Source: an uncultured Pseudomonadota bacterium
Lineage (GTDB): Bacteria; Pseudomonadota; Gammaproteobacteria; Burkholderiales; SG8-39
Assembly: GCA_903834835.1 (NCBI GenBank)
Contig: CAILKO010000029.1
Span: 62,001 to 126,000, forward strand
Reading direction: 5' to 3'
DNA length: 64,000 nucleotides
Below are positions 57,363-64,000 of the stretch, piece by piece. The notes beneath the pieces were generated by a model. That model did not search any database and was not told where the DNA came from. It worked only from the letters and a program-made list of their open reading frames with translations. Position 1 is the first letter of the stretch, and the number at the start of each line of letters is the position of its first letter. Both the position numbers and the translations under genes were made by a program.

Positions 57363-58202
57363 ATGAGCAGGCGTGACTACATCCGGATCGACAATCCCTT
57401 CCACACGATCGATTTTCACCACCATACCGCGCTCAAGTCGGCGGATCCGGCAGACTGGGACGCCGAGATCGCGCAGGACTACGCGACGCGCACGGCGACG
57501 ATGGATCCGGGAGGGATCGACGAAGCCGTACTGCTGCCGGGCAATAATCTGCTCGGGGGCGGGCGGGTCACGGAACGCGATTACAACGAATTTCTCGCGC
57601 GCTACCGGTTCCGGCATGCCGACCGCTTCCCCTACGCCTTCGCGACCGCCAACCCGCTGAACGGTCGTCGGGCGCTCGAGGACATGGAACATGCCTGGAA
57701 GACGCTGAAGCTGGATGGCTTCGTCTGGCATCACCGCATGTTCGGGGTCAGCGTCAACCACGCGAGCATGGAGCCGCTGTGGGCGCTCGCGCAGGACCTG
57801 GGCGCTCCCTGCGCGGTGCATATCTTCGCCGACTCGCGTTTGGAGAGCCCGTGGCGGCTGGAGGAGGTGGCGGAGCGCTATCCGAAGATTCCGTTTCTTG
57901 CACTCGACGGTTTTTCCAGTGCAGACCAGTGCATGTGGATGCCGCTCATCGCGCGCCGCCACCCGAATATCTGGTTCGACACCGGCGCGCTGTTCGCGGC
58001 GGGCGAGATGCTGTTCCAGTTCATGAAAAAGATCGACTTCGCGCCACGCCTGTTCCTCGGCACGGACAACTATCCCGGCCTCGCGTCGCGCTTTCCTGCC
58101 GCGCTCGTCGAAGTGCTTGCGATGGAGGTATCGGACGAAGTGAAGGCGGGCATCCTGGGCGGGACGCTAAAGGCGCTGCTCGCCCGCTACCGGCCGGGCT
58201 GA
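57363..58202 (+). CDS. Amidohydrolase family protein (TIM-barrel)
   Basis: The 279-residue protein has the N-terminal metal motif DFHHHT (H19 and H21), a barrel strand HHRMFGVSVNH, AVHIFADSR, and FLGTDNYPG with the catalytic Asp. This is the amidohydrolase-2 group (ACMSD-like decarboxylases and hydrolases). Start: ATG 57363 behind GGGAGG. It may be co-transcribed with the RHH candidate 65 bases upstream. Confidence 0.85.
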   Translation: MSRRDYIRIDNPFHTIDFHHHTALKSADPADWDAEIAQDYATRTATMDPGGIDEAVLLPGNNLLGGGRVTERDYNEFLARYRFRHADRFPYAFATANPLNGRRALEDMEHAWKTLKLDGFVWHHRMFGVSVNHASMEPLWALAQDLGAPCAVHIFADSRLESPWRLEEVAERYPKIPFLALDGFSSADQCMWMPLIARRHPNIWFDTGALFAAGEMLFQFMKKIDFAPRLFLGTDNYPGLASRFPAALVEVLAMEVSDEVKAGILGGTLKALLARYRPG

Positions 58203-58249
58203 GGCGGGTCCGGGAGCAGTCAGCCCTCAGCCCCGTCAGGCGTCGGTCG

Positions 58250-59926
58250 CTAGCCCGCGTTGCGGGGCGTCCAGGAATCGCGCATCGACACCGTGCGATT
58301 GAAGCCTGCGTCCTTCGGGTCGCGCACGAAATAGCCGTGGCGTTCGAACTGGAAGGTCTCTCCCGGCAGTGCCTCACCGAGCGCGGGCTCGAGCTGGGCG
58401 CGGACGATGCGCCGTGAGTCGGGATTCAGATCTGCGACACCGTCCGGATTTGCCACCCTGAACAGACGGTCGTACAGGCGCACCTCGGCCGCATGCGCGT
58501 GGCGCGCGCTGACCCAGTGCAGATTGCCCTTCACCTTGTAGGCGTCGGCGCCGGGGGTGCCGGAACGCGAATCCGGGTGGTAGTTACAGTGCACGACGCC
58601 GTCCCGCATGCCGGTGCATTCGATGACGTAGCCGAATCGCAGTCGCACGCTGTTGCCCGGGTACAGGCGGAAGAAGCCCTTCTCCGGAATTTCCTGGTAG
58701 TCCTCGCGCTCGATCCACAGCTCGCCCGAAAACGGCACCGGGCGCCGGCCGAGTTCCGGCTTCTGCGGATGGTTGGGCTGCTCGAGCAGCTCTTCGCCGC
58801 CTTGCGGGTAGTTGTCGATGACGAGCTTCAGAGGATCGAGCACGCCCATGCGCCGCGGCGCCACTTCGTTCAGATGCTCGCGCATCGCGTCCTCGAGGAT
58901 GGCGAACTCGATCACCGAGTTCGCCTTGGAGACGCCGACCCGTTCGGCGAAGCGCCGGAAGCCTTCGGCCGTGTAGCCGCGCCTGCGCGCGCCGGCAAGC
59001 GTCGGCATGCGCGGATCGTCCCAGCCTTCGACATGAGCTTCCTCGACCAGCTGGATGAGCTTGCGCTTGGAGAGCACGACGTAGGTGAGGTTCAGGCGTG
59101 CGAACTCGATCTGCTGAGGCACCGGGCGTTCGATGACCCCGCCGTCCGCGAGGCGCGCAAGCAGCCAGTCGTAGAACGGGCGCTGGTCCTCGAATTCAAG
59201 GGTGCAGATGGAGTGCGTTACACGCTCGACGGCATCCTCGATCGGGTGGGCGAAGGTATACATCGGGTAGATGCACCATTTGTCGCCGGTCCGATGATGC
59301 GTGGCGCGCCGGATGCGGTAGATCGCCGGGTCGCGCAGGTTGATGTTGGGCGAGGCCATGTCGATGCGCGCGCGCAGTACATGTGCGCCGTCGGCATGCC
59401 GGCCGTCGCGCATCTCGCGGAACAGGGTGAGGTTCTCCGCCGGGCTGCGGTCGCGATGGGGGCTGGCATGTCCGGGTTCGGTGAGCGTGCCGCGATTCGC
59501 CCGCATCTGCTCGGCGCTTTGGCTGTCCACGTAGGCGTGCCCGTGCTCGATGAGATGTTCGGCCGCCCGGTACATGAAATCGAAATAGTCGCTCGCGTAG
59601 CGCGGGGCCGCGCCATACTCGTAGCCGAGCCAGCGTACCGAATCGATGATGGAATCGACGTAGGCCTGCTCTTCCTTCTCCGGGTTGGTGTCGTCGAAGC
59701 GCAGGTTGCAGGCACCGCGATACTGCGCCGCGAGGCCGAAGTTCAGGCAGATCGATTTCGCGTGGCCGAAGTGAAGGTAGCCGTTCGGTTCAGGCGGAAA
59801 GCGGGTAAGGATCTTCGCGTGGCGGCCCGTGGCCAGATCGGCTTCGACAATCTGGCGGATGAAATTGCTCGTGGAGGCTGCCTGCGGCTTCTTGCCGCCC
59901 GGGCCGGAATTCGCGGAATTGCTCAT
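58250..59926 (-). CDS. glnS: Glutaminyl-tRNA synthetase
   Basis: The 558-residue enzyme has PEPNGYLHFGHAKS (HIGH-type motif at 52-55), RFDDTNPEKEEQAYVDSI and VLSKRKLIQLVEE (the KMSKS equivalent), plus two C-terminal beta-barrels. It charges tRNA-Gln directly, so the organism need not use the Glu-tRNA(Gln) amidotransferase route. Start: ATG 59926. It lies 36 bases after the GDPD gene. Confidence 0.98.
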   Translation of the reverse strand: MSNSANSGPGGKKPQAASTSNFIRQIVEADLATGRHAKILTRFPPEPNGYLHFGHAKSICLNFGLAAQYRGACNLRFDDTNPEKEEQAYVDSIIDSVRWLGYEYGAAPRYASDYFDFMYRAAEHLIEHGHAYVDSQSAEQMRANRGTLTEPGHASPHRDRSPAENLTLFREMRDGRHADGAHVLRARIDMASPNINLRDPAIYRIRRATHHRTGDKWCIYPMYTFAHPIEDAVERVTHSICTLEFEDQRPFYDWLLARLADGGVIERPVPQQIEFARLNLTYVVLSKRKLIQLVEEAHVEGWDDPRMPTLAGARRRGYTAEGFRRFAERVGVSKANSVIEFAILEDAMREHLNEVAPRRMGVLDPLKLVIDNYPQGGEELLEQPNHPQKPELGRRPVPFSGELWIEREDYQEIPEKGFFRLYPGNSVRLRFGYVIECTGMRDGVVHCNYHPDSRSGTPGADAYKVKGNLHWVSARHAHAAEVRLYDRLFRVANPDGVADLNPDSRRIVRAQLEPALGEALPGETFQFERHGYFVRDPKDAGFNRTVSMRDSWTPRNAG

Positions 59927-59962
59927 GCGGGATGAATGACCTGATGAAACGCAACCCGCATT

Positions 59963-60982
59963 CTAGCGGTCGCCGTCGCGCGCGAGGACCGCGAGATCGC
60001 TTTGGTCGCTGAATACCGCGTCCACGCCGAGCGCGAGAAAACGGCGCAGTTCGCCGACCAGGTCACCGCGGGCATCTTCACCCCCCGCGCGCCGATGGCC
60101 GCTCGGAAGGAAAGTGTTCTCGGCGCGAAAGGTCCAGGCATGGACTTCGAGTCCCGCGGCGTGGGCATCGGCCATCAGGGTCGTCGGCTCGCCCAGGCGA
60201 CCGTCCGCATCGCGCGGCAGGACCATGTCCTTGTTGACACCGATGGCCTGTGCGTAGCGCGCGATCTCCGCGAGGCCGTCCGGGCGGGCAAGTTCCGGGT
60301 AGTCGCGTTCTTCGCCGCGCAGCACATGGTCCCAGGGTCGGCCGTTTGCGTCCATGAGCTGGACCTTCGGCAGATCGGTCATGCGCGCGAGCGCGCGCAG
60401 GTTGGCGACTTCGAAGGACTGGATATAGACGGGGGCCTGCGGGCCCTCGAGCCCGTGGCGCGCGAGCTGGTCCACGAGCGGACGTTCCAGTGCGAGGCCG
60501 AGTCCTGCGAAGTAGCTCGGATGCTTCGTTTCAGGATAGACACCGACCGGGAGGCGGCCGGCACGAATGCGCGCAGCGTTCACGCCGTCGAGCAGATCGA
60601 GGATTTCCTCGAAGCTCGGCACCGGGAACATCCCGTCGAAGCGCGTGTTGGCGGGCCTAAGGGCCGGAATGCGTTCGCGCGCGCGCAGCGTCTTCAGTTC
60701 CGCCAGCGTGAAGTCCTCGGTGAACCAGCCGGTCACGGCCACGCCATCGATGGTTTTCGTGCTGCGGCGCGCGGCGTACTCCTCATGTTGGGCGACATCG
60801 GTGGTGCCGGAAATCTCGTTCTCGTGGCGTGCGACCAGTACGCCGTCCCGCGTCATGACGAGATCGGGTTCGATGTAGTCCGCGCCCTGTTCGATCGCGA
60901 GGAAATAGCCCGCCAGCGTGTGCTCGGGGAGGTAGCCGCTCGCGCCGCGATGCGCGAGAACGAGGGGGCGCGGATGCCGCAT
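59963..60982 (-). CDS. Glycerophosphodiester phosphodiesterase
   Basis: The 339-residue GDPD has LAHRGASGYLPEHT with H11 as a catalytic residue, EPDLVMTRDGVLVARHE, and the C-terminal AVFSDQSDLAVLA. It hydrolyses glycerophosphodiesters to glycerol-3-phosphate and alcohol. There is no signal peptide, so it is probably cytoplasmic although it resembles periplasmic GlpQ in length. One base separates its ATG from the AhpD-like stop. Confidence 0.92.
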   Translation of the reverse strand: MRHPRPLVLAHRGASGYLPEHTLAGYFLAIEQGADYIEPDLVMTRDGVLVARHENEISGTTDVAQHEEYAARRSTKTIDGVAVTGWFTEDFTLAELKTLRARERIPALRPANTRFDGMFPVPSFEEILDLLDGVNAARIRAGRLPVGVYPETKHPSYFAGLGLALERPLVDQLARHGLEGPQAPVYIQSFEVANLRALARMTDLPKVQLMDANGRPWDHVLRGEERDYPELARPDGLAEIARYAQAIGVNKDMVLPRDADGRLGEPTTLMADAHAAGLEVHAWTFRAENTFLPSGHRRAGGEDARGDLVGELRRFLALGVDAVFSDQSDLAVLARDGDR

Positions 60983-60983
60983 G

Positions 60984-61523
60984 TCAGGCGTGTTCGTCGT
61001 AGATTTCCATTGCCACGATGACGCGCGCCACCATGTTGTAGCTTGCGATGATGCCGACGATCTCCATCAGGCTGCGCGAATCCGGGAAATGCCGCCGGAC
61101 TTCCTCGAACACGCTGTCAGGAACCTTGACCCGGCGCGTCATCTCGATGGTGAGCTGCATGAGGGCACGCTCACGCGCGTCGAACAGGATTTCGTTGCGG
61201 GCTGCGGTCTCATAGTCGGCCAGCGCTTCGAACTGCGCTTCGGTGCCGCCGCCTGCCTTGAAGAACGGCGCATGCTGCTTCACTTCGTAGTGCGCGCCGT
61301 TCAGCGCGCCGACGCCGATGATGACCAGCTCGCGCAACCGGGCAGGCAGCTCGAGTTCCGTACGCACCGCGCCCAGGTGCGCGTTCCAGCCGCGGGCAAA
61401 GGGTGGCGCGTGCAGCAGCACGCGGTCGAGTTCAAGCAGGCTGCCGCCGCGCCGCTTGCGAATCGGGTCCACGATATCGCGCGGCTCGGCGAGGTCGATC
61501 GGCTGATACGGGATGCGTGACAT
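60984..61523 (-). CDS. AhpD-like / carboxymuconolactone decarboxylase family protein lacking CxxC
   Basis: The 179-residue helical protein matches the CMD/AhpD fold: RTELELPARLRELVIIGVGA, then NGAHYEVKQHAPFF. The redox CxxC of AhpD is absent; the subgroup pattern AxxYExxxH remains, so peroxidase-reductase activity is not expected. Start: ATG 61523. It lies directly before the GDPD gene in the same direction. Confidence 0.85.
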   Translation of the reverse strand: MSRIPYQPIDLAEPRDIVDPIRKRRGGSLLELDRVLLHAPPFARGWNAHLGAVRTELELPARLRELVIIGVGALNGAHYEVKQHAPFFKAGGGTEAQFEALADYETAARNEILFDARERALMQLTIEMTRRVKVPDSVFEEVRRHFPDSRSLMEIVGIIASYNMVARVIVAMEIYDEHA

Positions 61524-61716
61524 GCGGGCTCCATCTGAGAAATGCGCAAGGACGCAATCTACCGCAGCGGCGACGCGTATGCTTGCCGTGTCCGGGGCGG
61601 AGCGCCAGGGTCCGGGCGCCACTCACACGCCTTCCGTCGAACTGGAACTGCGAGACATGTAGCTGAACGCCTTCAACGGGGCGCTGCACGGCGCGTTCGC
61701 GGTTTGCGTGCAAATG

Positions 61717-61743
61717 ACAACGGGGCCGCAGGGGCCCCGTTGT
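61717..61743. terminator. Strong hairpin after the hydrolase gene (terminator-like)
   Basis: ACAACGGGGCC (61717-61727) pairs with GGCCCCGTTGT (61733-61743) around a 5-base loop. It sits 39 bases beyond the hydrolase stop. There is no T tract, so termination is likely but not certain. The rest of 61524-61782 shows nothing I can identify. Confidence 0.6.
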
Positions 61744-61782
61744 CTGAATGGCGGAGCTATCCCGCCGCTATCGCGTTGCGGC

Positions 61783-62655
61783 TCAGGACTGCAGGAAGCC
61801 CAGGTGGACCTTGTCATAAAGCTCGGTCTCTTCCCACTGCGGCCAGTGCGCGCTGTTCTCGAGCACGATCATCTGGCCCTTCTTCAGGTGGGGCAGGGCC
61901 TTGCGGGCGTTCTCGGCCGAGAGATCCGGGTTGTACTTGGTCCAGAGGATCAGCGTCGGGCACTGGATCTTCTCCAGGTCCTTCTGGTTCGAGTACTTCA
62001 GCGTCCATTCGTCGGTCAGCAGTCCGCCCATGATCAGCTGGCCGATGCGGCCGATGATCCTGGCGCGCCCGGGCTGGGTGTAGACCGCGTAGCGGATGTC
62101 GATCAGCTCGTCGGTGACATCGCGCTCGGGGTTGTGCATGAGCCAGTTGAGACGCTGCCGTACGGCGTCTTTGGTGAGCTCGCCGGTGGCGCGCTTGGAG
62201 CGATCGAGCAGGTCCTGCAGCGCGACGCGGTCTTCCGGCGTGCGGTCGACCAGTACGCCGGTATTCATGACGAGCTTCTTGACCTTTTCCGGGTATTTGA
62301 TCGCGACATGGGCGCCGACCATTCCGCCGAGCGACTCACCGGTGATGCAGGCGGATTTGATACCCAGCGTGTCGATCATGTCGGCGACGTGGTCGCGGAA
62401 GGTGTCCATCGTGTACTCGATGTCCGGCGCATCGGTGTAACCGTGGCCGATCATGTCCATCGAGATCACGCGGAAATGCTTGGTGTGGGTGCGGAAGTTG
62501 CGCGCGAAGGCTTCGGCGTGGCCCCCGGTGCCGTGCAGGCAGATCAGGGTCTCGGCATTGCCTTCGCCGCCCTCGATGACGCGCGTGCGCACGCCCTTGA
62601 CGTTGTAGTAGGTCTGCTTGACCTGCAGGCCTGCGAATTCGGTCCAGATGCTCAT
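61783..62655 (-). CDS. Alpha/beta hydrolase (meta-cleavage hydrolase-like)
   Basis: The 290-residue hydrolase has CLHGTGGH (oxyanion region at 40-46), nucleophile S108 in GESLGG, D244 in YNPDLS and H270 in NSAHWPQWEE. Form and context (amidohydrolase and extradiol/VOC genes upstream) resemble C-C bond hydrolases of aromatic ring-cleavage pathways (MhpC/BphD group). Start: ATG 62655 with AAGGAATC. Confidence 0.88.
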   Translation of the reverse strand: MSIWTEFAGLQVKQTYYNVKGVRTRVIEGGEGNAETLICLHGTGGHAEAFARNFRTHTKHFRVISMDMIGHGYTDAPDIEYTMDTFRDHVADMIDTLGIKSACITGESLGGMVGAHVAIKYPEKVKKLVMNTGVLVDRTPEDRVALQDLLDRSKRATGELTKDAVRQRLNWLMHNPERDVTDELIDIRYAVYTQPGRARIIGRIGQLIMGGLLTDEWTLKYSNQKDLEKIQCPTLILWTKYNPDLSAENARKALPHLKKGQMIVLENSAHWPQWEETELYDKVHLGFLQS

Positions 62656-62716
62656 TCGATGATTCCTTGTGACGTGTATTGGGAACTGACTGACGGTGCT
62701 AGCGGCCCGCTCCGGA

Positions 62717-63715
62717 TCAGGAGAGGCCGAGGAAGCGTTTTGCGTTGCCGCTGGTGAGCAGTTCGACCTGCTGCGGCGTAAGGCCCGCGCGCTCCAGCAT
62801 GCCGACCGGGTCGCGTTCGTAGATACCGAACGGGTAATCGGTGCCGATGATGAGCTGCTTCTCGCCGAAGCTCTGCATGAGAAAGCGCAGAACCTGGGGA
62901 TCGAACACGCAGGTGTCGTAGTACAGGCGCTGGGCGTAGACCTTCGGCTCCTGGGGCATGGCCTGGCGCAGCGGCTCGAGGTTCTTCCAGGTGCCCTGCA
63001 TGCGCGCCAGCACCATGGCGAACGCACCGCCGCCGTGGCTGCAGGCCAGGCGCACGTTCGCGTGGCGCTCGAGGATGCCGCCGGTCATCAGCGAGGCGAT
63101 GCCGAGCGCAACCTCGCAGGGGAAGCCTACGATCTGTTCCAGCACGGGCGGCCCCACGAGGCGGTCCTTGCCGGCCGGACGCAGCGCGTGCATGAAGATT
63201 GCGGCGCCCATCTTTTCGGCTGCCTCGAAGAAGGGCTCGAATCGCGGATCGCCGACCGGAATTCCATTCACGTTGGGGGCGATTTCCACACCCGACAGCC
63301 CGAGCACCTTGACCGCGTGCTCCAGTTCGCGGATCGCCATGTCGACATCCTGCAGCGGCACCGCGCCGAGGCCCGAGAAACGCTTCGGGTCCGAGGCCAC
63401 CATGCCTGCGATCTGCTCGTTGATGTAGCGCAGCAGTACGCGCGCATCCTCTGCGGGCAGCCAGTACGACAGCAGCTCGGGCATCGGCGAGAGCACCTGG
63501 TGATGGATGTGCATCGCATCCATGTCCGTGCAGCGCTTGCCGGTGTCCCAGGCGCTGTCGGCGACGGTGCGAAAGTTCTTGCCCGAGATCATGACGTTCG
63601 CGTGGCCGCAGCCGTCATGGGCCATCGAAGGCCAGGGCAGGTCCTTCGTGGTCCCGGCGTACTTCGGAAAGTGCTCCGGGATGATGTGGGTATGGACGTC
63701 GATGCCTTGATGCAT
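62717..63715 (-). CDS. Amidohydrolase family protein (ACMSD-like)
   Basis: The 332-residue TIM-barrel protein starts MHQGIDVHTHIIPEHF (metal ligands H8 and H10) and contains CSHGGGAFAMVLARMQ, LYYDTCVFDPQVL and IIGTDYPFGIYE with the catalytic Asp. It is nearest to amino-carboxymuconate semialdehyde decarboxylase-like enzymes, which decarboxylate ring-cleavage or aromatic acids. It lies between the VOC dioxygenase and the hydrolase, all leftward. Confidence 0.88.
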   Translation of the reverse strand: MHQGIDVHTHIIPEHFPKYAGTTKDLPWPSMAHDGCGHANVMISGKNFRTVADSAWDTGKRCTDMDAMHIHHQVLSPMPELLSYWLPAEDARVLLRYINEQIAGMVASDPKRFSGLGAVPLQDVDMAIRELEHAVKVLGLSGVEIAPNVNGIPVGDPRFEPFFEAAEKMGAAIFMHALRPAGKDRLVGPPVLEQIVGFPCEVALGIASLMTGGILERHANVRLACSHGGGAFAMVLARMQGTWKNLEPLRQAMPQEPKVYAQRLYYDTCVFDPQVLRFLMQSFGEKQLIIGTDYPFGIYERDPVGMLERAGLTPQQVELLTSGNAKRFLGLS

Positions 63716-63758
63716 AATTTCCCTTTGTTCCGCTTCGTCGCGTGCGCCGTGCCGGCGC

Positions 63759-64000
63759 TCAGGCGGCCTTGCGGCCGGCGGCGAGTGCCTTGTCTACCTC
63801 GATCGGGCCGTAGGCGCCCATGCGCGGGTCCATCGGCGAGCCCCAGTAGTCGATCGACTCGTCTATCGGCGGCAGGATGCGCGGCCGGCGCGCGTTCTCC
63901 TCGGGGAAGGTCTCCATCCCGAAGCTGTATTCGACCGTGATGTTGTCCGGGTCAAGCATGTACAGGAACATGCTGCCCGAGGGCGGGTGGCGGCCCGGGC
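63759..64000 (-). CDS. Extradiol dioxygenase / VOC-family protein, C-terminal part (partial)
   Basis: Only the last 80 residues are in the window. The visible GRHPPSGSMFLYMLDPDNIT followed by VEYSFGME is typical of the C-terminal module of type I extradiol dioxygenases, with the iron-ligand glutamate in VEYS. The gene continues beyond the right edge. Its neighbours support a ring-cleavage role. Confidence 0.8.
   Translation of the reverse strand, partial: PGRHPPSGSMFLYMLDPDNITVEYSFGMETFPEENARRPRILPPIDESIDYWGSPMDPRMGAYGPIEVDKALAAGRKAA

Overview
The window is high-GC, gene-dense DNA that looks like a betaproteobacterial chromosome (Burkholderiales or Rhodocyclales type; inferred, not proven). 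The reasons are the conserved pyrG-kdsA-eno-ftsB order, a bacterial glutaminyl-tRNA synthetase, an ETF-ubiquinone oxidoreductase, and six Bug/TctC-type periplasmic binding proteins, an expansion typical of Bordetella- and Cupriavidus-like genomes. No rRNA, tRNA, CRISPR array, prophage or insertion sequence was recognised.

Left part (1-29460): a DUF47/PhoU-like fragment is followed by a string of catabolic modules. (i) 438-6067: two tandem phthalate-dioxygenase-like Rieske oxygenases, a BKACE (DUF849) enzyme and a cytoplasmic PBP2-fold protein form one leftward operon, divergent from a cupin gene. (ii) 6102-8055: a TauD-family dioxygenase with a Bug protein. (iii) 10283-18598: three Bug proteins, a PRISE-like enone reductase, an exported methyltransferase-like protein, an acyl-CoA synthetase and an MFS carrier. 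(iv) 18623-22921: a phytoene-desaturase-like flavoprotein, a VOC protein, a fumarylacetoacetase-family hydrolase and an MFS carrier. (v) 23142-29460: another Rieske oxygenase, a small odd operon (truncated GFA, ParB-like, unknown), a DMT exporter, two more Bug proteins and a bicupin.

Middle part (29559-49426): mostly housekeeping and envelope genes. These are a SOUL protein, a LETM1-like protein, a yqjDEK-type stress-envelope cluster, a four-gene Mla/MCE lipid transport operon whose permease carries an N-terminal STAS domain, an acyl-CoA transferase, a nitroreductase, an SDR, ETF-QO, then pyrG-kdsA-eno-ftsB, a TPM/TPM/LemA cluster, an SDR and an MFS carrier.

Right part (49509-64000): a Rieske oxygenase divergent from a Gfo/Idh dehydrogenase (phthalate-degradation-like pair), cspA with a clear promoter and long leader, an aapJQMP-type amino-acid ABC transporter, a small ribbon-helix-helix (RHH) candidate, an amidohydrolase, AhpD-like/GDPD/glnS, and at the end a hydrolase, an amidohydrolase and a partial extradiol/VOC dioxygenase suggestive of ring cleavage.

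The most unusual non-coding signal is a 20-bp AT-rich palindrome, TAGTAAC-N6-GTTACTA. It occurs at four intergenic places (21659, 30364, 35712, 56978), and a degenerate copy lies at 50861. One copy overlaps the predicted promoter of the RHH gene, the only recognisable candidate DNA-binding regulator in the window. The window contains no LysR, TetR, IclR, GntR or MarR gene although it holds many catabolic operons and several operator-like palindromes, so regulators must act from elsewhere or be unrecognised.
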